Assembly: GCF_963677065.1 (NCBI RefSeq)
Contig: NZ_OY781872.1
Span: 2,041,419 to 2,105,418 of the forward strand
DNA length: 64,000 nucleotides
Direction of reading: 5' to 3'
From: an uncultured Methanoregula sp.
GTDB taxonomy: Archaea; Halobacteriota; Methanomicrobia; Methanomicrobiales; Methanospirillaceae
Shown here: one piece after another, positions 42,869 to 52,100 of the stretch
How positions within the stretch are numbered: the stretch's first letter is position 1
How the letters are laid out: every line of letters starts with the position of its first letter
Made by a program: the position numbers and the translations under genes
Notes under the pieces: model-generated
Seen by the model: only the letters and a program-made list of their open reading frames with translations
Told to the model about the DNA's origin: nothing
Databases searched by the model: none

Positions 42869-44455
42869 ATGCAGGAACCACGGTACGTCAACAGGGAGAA
42901 CCTGGGATCGCATTCCACGTTTGTGTTAGGATTTGCTCTCATCATCTTTGTTGCAGGCTGCGTCTATTTCGCATTCAGGGGCTCAACGCTGTTCATTCCC
43001 GGCTATGCCCCCGCTGAACGCCTGTACGGCGCCATCTTCCTGGCAACCGAACTCTTTGTTTTCATCCACACGGCAGGGTTTATCCTGAGCATTGTGCGGA
43101 GCACCCGGTCGTACAAGAAAGTGAGCGACACCTTCTTCGCCCAGTACAGCCAGGCCCCGGTCACCTGTTACATCTCGAGTTTCAATGAACCGGCCGAGAT
43201 CCTGGAAGAGACAATCGCCTCGGTCCGCAACCTGGACTACCGGAACAAGGAAGTGGTCCTTCTCGACGATTCGATCGGGGAGTACGCAGAGACGGCCCGG
43301 GCCCTTGCAAAAAAGTACTCGATAGGCATCATCCAGAGAACCGACCGGACCGGCTACAAGGCCGGTGCTATCAACAATGCGCTGAAGCAGTGCTCGGGCA
43401 AGTACGTTGTCTTCTTTGATTCCGATCAGAAACCGGTTGCAAATTTCCTCAGGGATCTTGTGTACCAGATGGAATCCAATGAGAAACTTGCCCTGATCCA
43501 GACCCCCCAGTTTTACTCCAACACGGAGAACCGCATTGCGAGTGCCGCCTGGAACCGGCAGAGCGTCTTCTACGAGTACATCTGCGAAGGAAAGGATCTC
43601 AGCAACGCGATGTTCTGCTGCGGATCGAACTTCATTGCCCGGCGCGATGCGCTCCTCCAGGTCGGGGGGTTCGATGAGTCCACGGTAACGGAGGATTTCG
43701 CAACAACCCTTGAGCTCCACAAGGCCGGATGGAAGACGATGTACTACAATATCGTGTACGTTGTCGGCGTGGGGCCCGAGACCCTTGCCGCTTACTTCAC
43801 CCAGCAGTACCGCTGGGCCCACGGAACGGTGGCCGTGTTCAGGAAAGTGGTTGCCTCGTTCTTCAAAAACCCGTTTGCGCTCTCGCTCTCCCAGTGGTGG
43901 GAATACTTCCTGTCAAGCACGTACTTCTTCACCGGCTGGAGCAATTTTTTCTGCATGCTCACGCCGATACTCTTTGTCGTGTTCGGGGTGCACGTCTTCT
44001 TTGGCAATCCCCTCTTTTACCTGATGGCGTTTTTGCCGTTTTTTGTCCTGAATATCCTTCTCTTCGCCTACTCAATGAAGGACCGGAGCACGCTTGTGCG
44101 GGACGTTATCATCGGGCAGTCGATCTCCCTCATCACGTTCAGCGTCTACATGGTTGCTGATGTGGCAGCCCTGCTGGGAATGAAAACCAAATTCTCGGTC
44201 ACCTCCAAGGAGAAGGGAAAAGCTGCGTCCCTGCGGATCCTCTGGCCGCAGACTATCATGCTCATTGCGCTGGTCATTACCGTAATCATCGGGATCATCA
44301 AAGGCCTCTCCACGGGAGACCTGGCCCTCTGGATCAACGTGGCCTGGGCTGCCTATCTCGTCTTCTTCCTCTCGGTCTTCTTTGTGTACAACCAGGAGCC
44401 CCAAAAGACCGAGGAGCCGAAAATCGGGATCTTCCTCCCGAAAAAGGGCTCCTGA
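42869..44455 (+). CDS. Membrane glycosyltransferase family 2 (BcsA-like)
   Basis: The 528-residue protein has two N-terminal membrane helices, a GT-A domain, and about five C-terminal helices. Catalytic motifs are VVLLDDS (nucleotide-binding Asp), VVFFDSDQKP (DxD), TVTEDFATT (TED catalytic base) and QQYRWAHGT (Q/RxxRW). This is the cellulose-synthase-like processive or surface-polymer glycosyltransferase layout, acting at the cytoplasmic membrane. No PilZ domain is present. The substrate is unknown. It follows the KaiC-peroxiredoxin gene by 24 bases and is probably cotranscribed with it. Confidence 0.92.
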   Translation: MQEPRYVNRENLGSHSTFVLGFALIIFVAGCVYFAFRGSTLFIPGYAPAERLYGAIFLATELFVFIHTAGFILSIVRSTRSYKKVSDTFFAQYSQAPVTCYISSFNEPAEILEETIASVRNLDYRNKEVVLLDDSIGEYAETARALAKKYSIGIIQRTDRTGYKAGAINNALKQCSGKYVVFFDSDQKPVANFLRDLVYQMESNEKLALIQTPQFYSNTENRIASAAWNRQSVFYEYICEGKDLSNAMFCCGSNFIARRDALLQVGGFDESTVTEDFATTLELHKAGWKTMYYNIVYVVGVGPETLAAYFTQQYRWAHGTVAVFRKVVASFFKNPFALSLSQWWEYFLSSTYFFTGWSNFFCMLTPILFVVFGVHVFFGNPLFYLMAFLPFFVLNILLFAYSMKDRSTLVRDVIIGQSISLITFSVYMVADVAALLGMKTKFSVTSKEKGKAASLRILWPQTIMLIALVITVIIGIIKGLSTGDLALWINVAWAAYLVFFLSVFFVYNQEPQKTEEPKIGIFLPKKGS

Positions 44456-44612
44456 TCCCGCCGGGCGGGATCTTCCGGGAAATTTTTTTGGATCGCAGCC
44501 GGGAGACCGGCCCATGGTTCCCTGGCTGGAGGTTCCTGACCCGAGCCCCCGGGAATTCGCAGCTCCTGCCATGATTAACAGTCATACATCTGCGGCCGAA
44601 AAAAATCAGATA

Positions 44613-44643
44613 CTTTTATATTGTAAATGTCCATACATTTACA
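44613..44643 (+). promoter_or_regulatory. Core promoter with palindromic operator (copy 1)
   Basis: A TATA box (TTTTATATT, 44613-44621) is followed at once by the perfect 8-base inverted repeat TGTAAATG (44622-44629), N6, CATTTACA (44636-44643), and then the ATG at 44645. The distance from TATA to ATG (about 30 bases) implies a leaderless transcript, so a protein bound at the palindrome would block the start site. The same arrangement precedes the gene at 47419. Confidence 0.8.
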
Positions 44644-44644
44644 T

Positions 44645-45094
44645 ATGTTCCTTCCAACGAATGAGAAGCAGTTCGGGTTCTGGAAGATGCGGCGAAGTGG
44701 CATGTCAAATGTCTCAATTGCAAACGAGCTCGGCATAACCCGGCAGGGCGTCTCCCAGGCACTCCTTGCGATGAACGAGAAGATCGAGGCCTCGCTCCGG
44801 GAGATGGCGCAGGCAAACCGGATCCAGATCGATGGGATCGATGTGGGACGGGGCGTCCTGTTCGGGCGGTCCATCCCGTTCCAGACAAATGCCTATATCC
44901 TGGTCTCGGAGAAGCACGGCATGCAGGTCTGGTACGAGCATGACGGCGATTGCAAGACCTGCGGGGAGTTCACCCAGTGCATAGAATTCATCTGGGATTT
45001 CGCTTCAGAACTCGGGATCAGAATCGAGAAAACCGCCGACCCGACAAAAATGGCTGAAGAACTGCTTGCAAAGATCCGGGAGAGTCCGAGATGA
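44645..45094 (+). CDS. HTH transcriptional regulator
   Basis: The 149-residue protein has an N-terminal helix-turn-helix (FWKMRRSGMSNVSIANELGI, TRQGVSQALLAMNEKI, about residues 10-50) and a C-terminal effector region with CKTCGEFTQC, a possible metal or redox site. The ATG at 44645 fits the leaderless promoter; the frame extends to 44627 but would start inside the operator. The promoter palindrome overlapping its own start suggests autoregulation. It heads an operon with two paralogous membrane proteins, coupled through ATGA at 45091-45094. Confidence 0.85.
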   Translation: MFLPTNEKQFGFWKMRRSGMSNVSIANELGITRQGVSQALLAMNEKIEASLREMAQANRIQIDGIDVGRGVLFGRSIPFQTNAYILVSEKHGMQVWYEHDGDCKTCGEFTQCIEFIWDFASELGIRIEKTADPTKMAEELLAKIRESPR

Positions 45095-46188
45095 CCCGGG
45101 TTTCTGATGTTGTCGGGCACTGGCTTGGCCTGTGCCGGAAAGCACCGGCAGTACATCTGCGGACAGGTTTCGGTTTTCCCCCACAACCCGCCTTTGAAGG
45201 GCAACCGGATGGCGGCAGCAGCGGACCGGGATCGATCCGCCGGGGGATCGGATCCGCCCTCATTGGGATGAGGACCCTGAACCGGAACCGGCAGCTCCTC
45301 TGGTTTACGCTCCTTGCCGGGCTCGTGCTGGCGGGAACCGCCATCGCCCAGGGAGCACTCGCTTACATCACCTGGGCCATGCAACCGTATATCGGTGAGA
45401 TCGAATGGGTTGTCCTGAACTTTATAATCGAGTTCGCAACACTGTTCTGTCTCGTGTTCCTGCTGACGGGCCTTTTCCTGAACCTCGCGTCTAAAAAAGA
45501 AGGCTCTGTCTCGTTCTTTGCGGGGCTTGCAGGGGCAAAAAAATACTTGAAACCAATCTTTGCATGGTCTTTTGTCCTGGCACTTGCCGGGATGCTGCTC
45601 TTCAGCATTTACTTTTATTCTCCCGGCTGGTTCGCGCGTACTGACCCGGTGCTCAATATCGTGGGAGCTATCTATGGACCCGTCAACGTGCTGTATGAGT
45701 TCCCCTTCAACCCGGCGCTCACCCCGTACGCCCTGTTCGACCCCTACCGCGTGGGGGAATTCCCCCTGACCTCCTGGATATATCCCTCCGGGATCCTGCA
45801 GGCCCTGACCTTTTCTGCGATCAATCTGCTCCTGTTCATCCTGACCGCGTTTGTCGTGCCCATTCTTGTCCTCGAACATAAGACCCTCCGGGAGGCTGTT
45901 GCGGGATCGTTTGCCCTGATGAAAAAGGCCTGGGCTGAGATCGCTGCCTGCGCAGTCTTCCTTTTCGTTGTTGCATGCGGTGTGTTCCTTACGTACCTGC
46001 TTGTCCAGGCTGCATCCGGGATGGCAGCACCGGACTGGATTGTCGCGATACGTCCGGAAAATTCATGGATCGTGCTTGCTCTCGTGTACGATAGCGCACT
46101 CTTCTGTTTTGCTATTGTAATGGCAACGGTTGGAGGCATTGCGATGCTGGATCTTTACCGGAATGCAGCGATCCGGGAGCGTGCCTGA
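45091..46188 (+). CDS. Multi-pass membrane protein, tandem paralogue 1
   Basis: The 365-residue protein has about six hydrophobic segments, with markers RRGIGSALIGMRTLNRNRQL at the first helix, SVSFFAGLAGAKKYLKP, and KTLREAVAGSFALMKKAWAE. It resembles archaeal membrane proteins of a DUF4013/Yip-like kind, but no function is known. The next gene is a paralogue (about half of its residues identical by eye). Its start overlaps the stop of the HTH gene. Confidence 0.82.
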   Translation: MTRVSDVVGHWLGLCRKAPAVHLRTGFGFPPQPAFEGQPDGGSSGPGSIRRGIGSALIGMRTLNRNRQLLWFTLLAGLVLAGTAIAQGALAYITWAMQPYIGEIEWVVLNFIIEFATLFCLVFLLTGLFLNLASKKEGSVSFFAGLAGAKKYLKPIFAWSFVLALAGMLLFSIYFYSPGWFARTDPVLNIVGAIYGPVNVLYEFPFNPALTPYALFDPYRVGEFPLTSWIYPSGILQALTFSAINLLLFILTAFVVPILVLEHKTLREAVAGSFALMKKAWAEIAACAVFLFVVACGVFLTYLLVQAASGMAAPDWIVAIRPENSWIVLALVYDSALFCFAIVMATVGGIAMLDLYRNAAIRERA

Positions 46189-47276
46189 TGACCCGCTTCT
46201 CAATGGTTGCAGAACGCTGGCTGGGGTTATGCCCGAAGTCGCCGGGCCTGCATACAACAACGGCCATAATGCCGGGGTCCGGATTCAGCCAGCCCGTTCA
46301 GCCGGATGGGGGGGCCGGTGGATCGGGAACGATCCGCCGGGGAATCGGATCTGCCCTCTATGGGATGAGGATCCTGAACCGGAACCGGCAGCTCCTCTGG
46401 TTTGCGCTCCTTGCCGGGCTCGTGCTGGCAGGAAACATCATCGGCCAGGGATTGCTCTGCTACATCCGCTGGATCTCGTCCGACAGAATCATACCGCTTG
46501 TCCTGGACTTTGCAATCGAGTTTGCTACCCTGTTCTGCCTGGTGCTCCTTCTTGCGGGTCTTGTCCTGAGCATTGCGCCGGAAAGACGAGGCTCCGTCTC
46601 GTTTTTTGCCGGGCTTGCCGGGGCTAAACCATACCTAAAAGCACTCGTTGTCTGGTCTTTTATCCTGGCGCTTGCGGGCATGCTGTTGTACAGGTTTTTA
46701 TTTTTTCCAGTCGGGTTCTTCTGGCATCTGGGTTCTTACCTGACAATCCCGCTCATCCAGTTCCCCTTTACCCTGAATCTCAACCCGAGTACCTTTGCCG
46801 AGATTCCGGGCTATGGGGGCCGTTCGATCTTGTTCTGGACATACCCGTACGGGTTCGAGAACGCCCTGACCTTCTCTCTTATCAACCTGCTCTTGTTCAT
46901 CCTGACCGCATTCGTTGTGCCCTGTATTGTTCTCGGGCAGAAGACCCTCCGGGACGCGGTGGTGGGATCGTTTGCCCTGCTGAAAAAGACCTGGGCCGAG
47001 ATAGCTGCCTGCGCTCTCTTCCTCGGAGTCATCGTATACGGTGTCTTCCTTACGTACCTGCTCATCCAGGCAGCGCATGGGATGGTCACCCCACCTGAGC
47101 TTATGTACGCAATTCCCACCGGGCCGTGGATTGCTCTTGGTCTCCTCTATTATCTCGTCCTGTTCGGCATTGCGTTTGTCGTGGCAACGGTCGGAGGGAT
47201 CGCGGTGCTGGATCTGTACCGGTCTGCAAAGAGCCGGCAGATGCATGGATCCCCCGGGATCGAAGCATCCCCATAA
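46188..47276 (+). CDS. Multi-pass membrane protein, tandem paralogue 2
   Basis: The 362-residue paralogue of the previous gene has the same landmarks (RRGIGSALYGMRILNRNRQL, SVSFFAGLAGAKPYLKA, KTLRDAVVGSFALLKKTWAE). Its ATG overlaps the previous stop by one base (TGATG, 46186-46190). With the HTH gene it forms a three-gene operon. The pair may form a heteromeric membrane complex, which is inference. Confidence 0.82.
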   Translation: MTRFSMVAERWLGLCPKSPGLHTTTAIMPGSGFSQPVQPDGGAGGSGTIRRGIGSALYGMRILNRNRQLLWFALLAGLVLAGNIIGQGLLCYIRWISSDRIIPLVLDFAIEFATLFCLVLLLAGLVLSIAPERRGSVSFFAGLAGAKPYLKALVVWSFILALAGMLLYRFLFFPVGFFWHLGSYLTIPLIQFPFTLNLNPSTFAEIPGYGGRSILFWTYPYGFENALTFSLINLLLFILTAFVVPCIVLGQKTLRDAVVGSFALLKKTWAEIAACALFLGVIVYGVFLTYLLIQAAHGMVTPPELMYAIPTGPWIALGLLYYLVLFGIAFVVATVGGIAVLDLYRSAKSRQMHGSPGIEASP

Positions 47277-47387
47277 TTTTTTTTGGATGTATCCGGTGAA
47301 TTTCCTGCACACCAGCGATGCCCGAAAAAGCCGCACCTCTTCCGGGTCCTGGAATGAGACCCGGCATACAAGTAAAAATGAGAATGA

Positions 47388-47417
47388 TTTTATATTGTAA
47401 ATATTGATACATTTACA
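47388..47417 (+). promoter_or_regulatory. Core promoter with palindromic operator (copy 2)
   Basis: TTTTATATT (47388-47396) is followed by TGTAAATA (47396-47403), N6, CATTTACA (47410-47417) and the ATG at 47419. It matches copy 1 in sequence and spacing, with one arm position changed. It indicates control by the same regulator and a leaderless mRNA. Confidence 0.8.
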
Positions 47418-47418
47418 T

Positions 47419-48492
47419 ATGATACTGAAAGACAGCATCGGCCGGTCCGGGCCGAGGATATTGATCCTGCTGATTATCCTGTCCTCTCTGGCAGTCCTGC
47501 TGATATCGCCTGCCTCTGCAGGTCCGGCAGGGAATATGAGTGAAAAACCCTTTGTGACCATTCTCGCGCCGGGATCGCAGAGTTACTATCTGGGAGAGAA
47601 AGTGAACCTGCGGGGACAGAATACCGAATCGGATTCAACGTACCTCTTTATGACCGGCCCCAACCTTCCCCCCGGTGGCGGAAATCTCACATCGCCCCTC
47701 CAGGGTGTTGTCAGCGGAAACCCGGAGAGTTTTGTTGTCGTGAAAACAAGCCCGGATAAAACCTGGGAATACTCCTTTTACACCGCCAATCTCCCGCTGG
47801 ATGCCGGGACGTACACGCTGTATGCCGCGACCAGGCCTGTTGCGGAGAACCAGTTTGGCGATCTGACCACCTATGGAACGGTGGGTGTCATTCTCAAAAA
47901 ACCCTTCTTAACGGCAGGGATCTCCCCGGTGTCCGTTTCCCGAGGGCAGCCATTTGCGGTCAACGGATCGGCGGAAGGAGAGCCAAGGACGGTCCAGGTA
48001 TGGATTGTCGGGAACAACTTCCTGTACAATACGATGGTCTCGGTGAATCCGGATGCGTCCTATACGTATTTCGGTGATACCCAGTTATCAGAACAACTTC
48101 CCAAAGGACAATGTTATCTCATTGTCCAGCACCCGATGCAGAACACCCAGATCGATATCCTGGCAAGCGGGGACTGGGTAAAGAACCTCCAGCTCAATGA
48201 AGGAAATTCAACGGGCGGCACGAACCTCTTCAAGATCCGGGGCCCGGGAAGCCTGCAGGGCAACGATGCGGCAGAAGCACTCATTTTTGCGATCGGTGAC
48301 CACACTACCGGTGTCGATGACACCTATACCGTGATCCCGTTCCAGGTCAGCGATGCAGCAAGTCCTGCGCCCCAGGCATCCGCTGCTGCCACCACTCCGG
48401 CCCGGTATCCGACCCAGCATGCCCCGCTCCAGTATGCACCGGTCGGGGCAATTGTTCTGATCCTGGGAATTTCCCTGTGGAGCCGGCGTTAA
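47419..48492 (+). CDS. Secreted surface protein (DUF3821-like), C-terminally anchored
   Basis: The 357-residue protein has a signal peptide (RILILLIILSSLAVLLISPASA) and a domain with SQSYYLGEKVNLRGQNTESD and TYLFMTGPNLPP, typical of DUF3821-like surface proteins of Methanomicrobiales. A second beta-rich domain follows, then an Ala/Pro linker and a C-terminal helix (VGAIVLILGISLWSRR) that anchors it. It shares the palindromic operator of the upstream HTH operon, so it probably belongs to the same regulon. The ATG at 47419 was chosen because of the leaderless promoter. Confidence 0.78.
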   Translation: MILKDSIGRSGPRILILLIILSSLAVLLISPASAGPAGNMSEKPFVTILAPGSQSYYLGEKVNLRGQNTESDSTYLFMTGPNLPPGGGNLTSPLQGVVSGNPESFVVVKTSPDKTWEYSFYTANLPLDAGTYTLYAATRPVAENQFGDLTTYGTVGVILKKPFLTAGISPVSVSRGQPFAVNGSAEGEPRTVQVWIVGNNFLYNTMVSVNPDASYTYFGDTQLSEQLPKGQCYLIVQHPMQNTQIDILASGDWVKNLQLNEGNSTGGTNLFKIRGPGSLQGNDAAEALIFAIGDHTTGVDDTYTVIPFQVSDAASPAPQASAAATTPARYPTQHAPLQYAPVGAIVLILGISLWSRR

Positions 48493-48693
48493 CGTTACCC
48501 TTTTTTTCGTTCTGGAGAAATGTTTTTTAATCCTGTTGAAGTTCCCGGAAGAGAAAAGACCCGGTTCTTCCTATCAGGCCCTGCCGGTCCGGCCGGTTAT
48601 CCGGTCCGGATGGATTGACAGAAGCCCGATCTTAAGGCACGGTCCATTGTTTTATTATTGCAGGAATCAAGAAGCCTTCATGGTGAACCAGGT

Positions 48694-48939
48694 ATGAGCG
48701 TTTACCGGTTTGACAAAAGTTCCGCTCCATCCCAGGACCAGCGTGAGCGGTATATGATCGGGGAGATCAGCGAGAAGCATTTCGGTTTCGGAGGATCGAT
48801 CGTACTGGTCGAATACCCTGAAGCGGTTTACCTCCGAAACGACCGGGACCATGTCGCGATCCTCTACACGGGGCTCAAGGACAAGCACAAGGCCATGGAA
48901 GAGGTGACGCGGCTGACTGCACGGCCCGGCGCCGGGTGA
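48694..48939 (+). CDS. Conserved small hypothetical protein
   Basis: The 81-residue protein starts MSVYRFDKSSAPSQDQRERY at the ATG at 48694, behind GGTGAACC. The middle (HFGFGGSIVLVEYPEAVYLR) suggests a small beta domain, and the end is charged. No family is recognised. It stands alone between the secreted protein gene and the giant kinase. Confidence 0.6.
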   Translation: MSVYRFDKSSAPSQDQRERYMIGEISEKHFGFGGSIVLVEYPEAVYLRNDRDHVAILYTGLKDKHKAMEEVTRLTARPGAG

Positions 48940-49191
48940 CCGGAAGATCGCTGCTGAATAAACGGTGCATGTGCGTTCCTCCGATATCCCACGATAAAGG
49001 AGGCGCTCCCGCTCGCACGCCCCTTGCCGGGATCACCCTGTCAACTCCGGCTCACCGACACCGATCTTAAGAAAATTCCCGGCAGGTTCCCTCTTGGATC
49101 CTGCTGCTCGCACCTGCTGGATTTAATACCGATTCAGATAGTATAACGCAATATCGAAAGAGATATTCCATTCAACTCATATGGATCACAT

Positions 49192-52100
49192 ATGGCTGAC
49201 GGCATACGGGTTCTCTATGTCGATGACGAGCCCGATTTACTTGAACTCGGAAAAGTCTTCCTGGAAGAGAACAGCGAGTTCTCTGTCGATACCGCCCAGT
49301 CCGCTCCTGCCGCGCTTGAGATCCTTGCCAAAAACCGTTACGATGCCATTGTCTCCGATTTTCAGATGCCCAAGATGGATGGTGTCGAATTCTTAAAGCG
49401 GGTCCGGGCGCAGGATACCATTATCCCCTTCATCCTTTTTACCGGCCGGGGCCGCGAGGAAGTGGTGATCGATGCCATCAACAACGGGGCCGATTCCTAT
49501 ATCCAGAAAGGCGGTGACCCGGAAGCCCAGTTTATCGATCTGTCGCACAGGATCCGGCAGGCGGTCCTGACCCGGAGAACGCAGATGACGCTCGCCGAGC
49601 GCGAGCAGCGCTACCATGATCTCCAGAATGCCAGCGACCTGATCCAGAGCGTTGCACCGGACGGCCATTTCCTCTTTGTCAATAAAAAATGGCTCGATAC
49701 CCTTGGATACACGGAAGAGCAGCTTGCGGGCCTGACCATATTCGATATCATCCATGACGAGAGCCTTGCCCACTGCAAGGAGATATTCCAGCGGGTAATT
49801 GCCGGCGAGAATGTCGGAATCGTCGATGCAACGTTCAGGACCCGCGCGGGAGATCCCGTGTATGTCGAAGGTATGGCAAACTGCAAGATGGTTGACGGAA
49901 CCTGCCAGTACACAAGGGGAATGTTCCGGGACGTGACGGACCGGAAAAAAGCCGAACTGGAAGTGCTCAAGAAGAACAAGGAGCTCTCTCATGCATTCGA
50001 AGAGCTCAGTGCAACCGAGGAGGAGCTCCGGCAAAACTACGAACTGCTGGCTCAGCAGGAACAGGCGCTGCGCGAGAGCGAGACCAAATACCGGGACCTG
50101 GCCGAACTCCTCCCCCAGATGATCTTTGAAACGGATCTGGATCTCAAAATCACCTATGCCAACCGGTATGCACTCATCCTTCTGGGATTGACCGACCAGG
50201 ACATCGAGCGGGGAGTGAACACCCTCTCCCTCATCGATCCTTCAGAGCACGCGCAGATGATGGACAATGTCCGGAAATCCCTGAACCGGATCCCCTATGA
50301 ACCAAAGGAGTACACTGCGCGGAGAAAAGATGGCAGCACCTTCCCGGTCATCATCTACTCTGCCCCGCTGTACCGGAAAAGAACCGTTTCCGGGTTCCGG
50401 GCTGTTGTTACCGATATATCTGCCCGGAAAAAAATGGAGGCCGGGGTTCTGGCAAGCGAGAAGAAATTCCGGACCCTTGTCGAACTCTCCCTGGATGGTA
50501 TCCTGATCATCGACTTTTCGGGAAACCTGCTCTTTGCCAACCGCGCAGCAGGTCTTATCGTCGACCTTGAGGATTACGATGCAATAATCGGGAAAAGAAA
50601 CGTGCTGGAGTTTGTTGCCCCCGAATCACAGGCCTCGGCAATCCAGGATTTCAACCAGGTGTCGCAGGGTAACGAGGCGTACCTTGTCCGCTATAAACTC
50701 ATCACTGAAAAGAAGCGGGAGATCTGGGTCGAGTGCATCGGGAAGAAGATCACGTTTGGAGATTCATCGGCAATGCTTGTTTCCCTGCGGGATATCACCC
50801 AGCGCCGGGAGGCGGAGGAAGCCCTGCGGCAGAGCGAACAAAAATACCGGGATATCATCGAGAAGATGCAGGATGTTGTGTACCGGACCGACCGGGATGG
50901 CAAACTTACCATGTTCAGCCCCTACGGGGTAAAACTTGCCGGCTATGGCTCGGAAGCGGAGATGATCGGGCTCGATGTTGCTGCCGACACCTATGCAGAC
51001 CCAAAAGAGCGCGAACGTTTCCTTGCTGCGCTGAAAGAACAGGGCTCGGTTGAAAATTACCCCCTCGTCTTAAAGACCCGCGACGGAAGTCACCGGTTTG
51101 TAACAACGAGCAGCCATTTCTATTTTGATTCCAGCGGAAATGTGCTGGGCGTGGAGGGGATCATCCACGACATCACGGAGCGCAAAAATGCCGAAGAGGC
51201 GCTCCGCGAGAGTGAGGAGAAGTTCCGCTCGCTCATCGAGACCACCCCGGACATGATCTGGGAGATCGATCTTTTGGGGATATTCCGGTACATCAGTCCC
51301 GTGGTCACCTCGGTTGTAGGATATATGCCGGAAGAACTGATCGGGAAGCGGATAACCGAACTGATCCCGGAACAGGAGCGGCCTTTCGTCATGCAGGAAC
51401 TGGCGCGGTACATCTCTTCGGAAGGCCCGCTCAAACCGCTCGAAGTACATGCACGCCACAAGGACGGGCGGGATCTGATAGTTGAGATCCGGCCGTCGCG
51501 GGTAACAGGAGCTGACGGCTCGCTGCAGGGATTCCGGGGGGTTGCCCGCGACATCACCGAACAAAGGAAGGCTGAGATGAGTGTCCGGGAGAGCGAAGAG
51601 CGGTTCCGGAAGATCTTCGAGAACAGCCCGCTGGCAATGACCCTGGTCACGCCGGATTTCCGGTTTTATTCGGTCAACCCGGCCTGGATATCCATGACCG
51701 GGTATACGGAGGAGGAACTGCTTGCAATGTCGTTTAAGGACATCACGCACCCGGATGATCTTGGCCGCGACATGAACCATATGCAGGAGCTGGCGGCCGG
51801 TACTATTCCGGTATACAGTACGGAAAAACGGTACATCAGGAAAGACAGAAGCGTCCTCCGGGCTATCATCCGGGTAATCCCGGTCCGGGACGATCAGGGT
51901 TCCCTGCGCTATTTCGCGGCCCAGATCGAGGATATCACCGAGCGCATGGCTACAGCAGAGGCACTCAGGGAGAGTGAAAGGCTTCTGCGCGAGATCTTTG
52001 ATAATGCAAACGATGGGCTCTTCCTGGTTGAAAGAGCCAGGGACGGTCCCGGCAGGTACCTTCTTGTGAACGATACAGCCGTCATGATGCTGGGGTATTC

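Noticed and set aside
44072..44572. Minus-strand frame opposite the end of the glycosyltransferase
   Set aside because: It is antisense to a gene with clear GT2 motifs and has no start signal.
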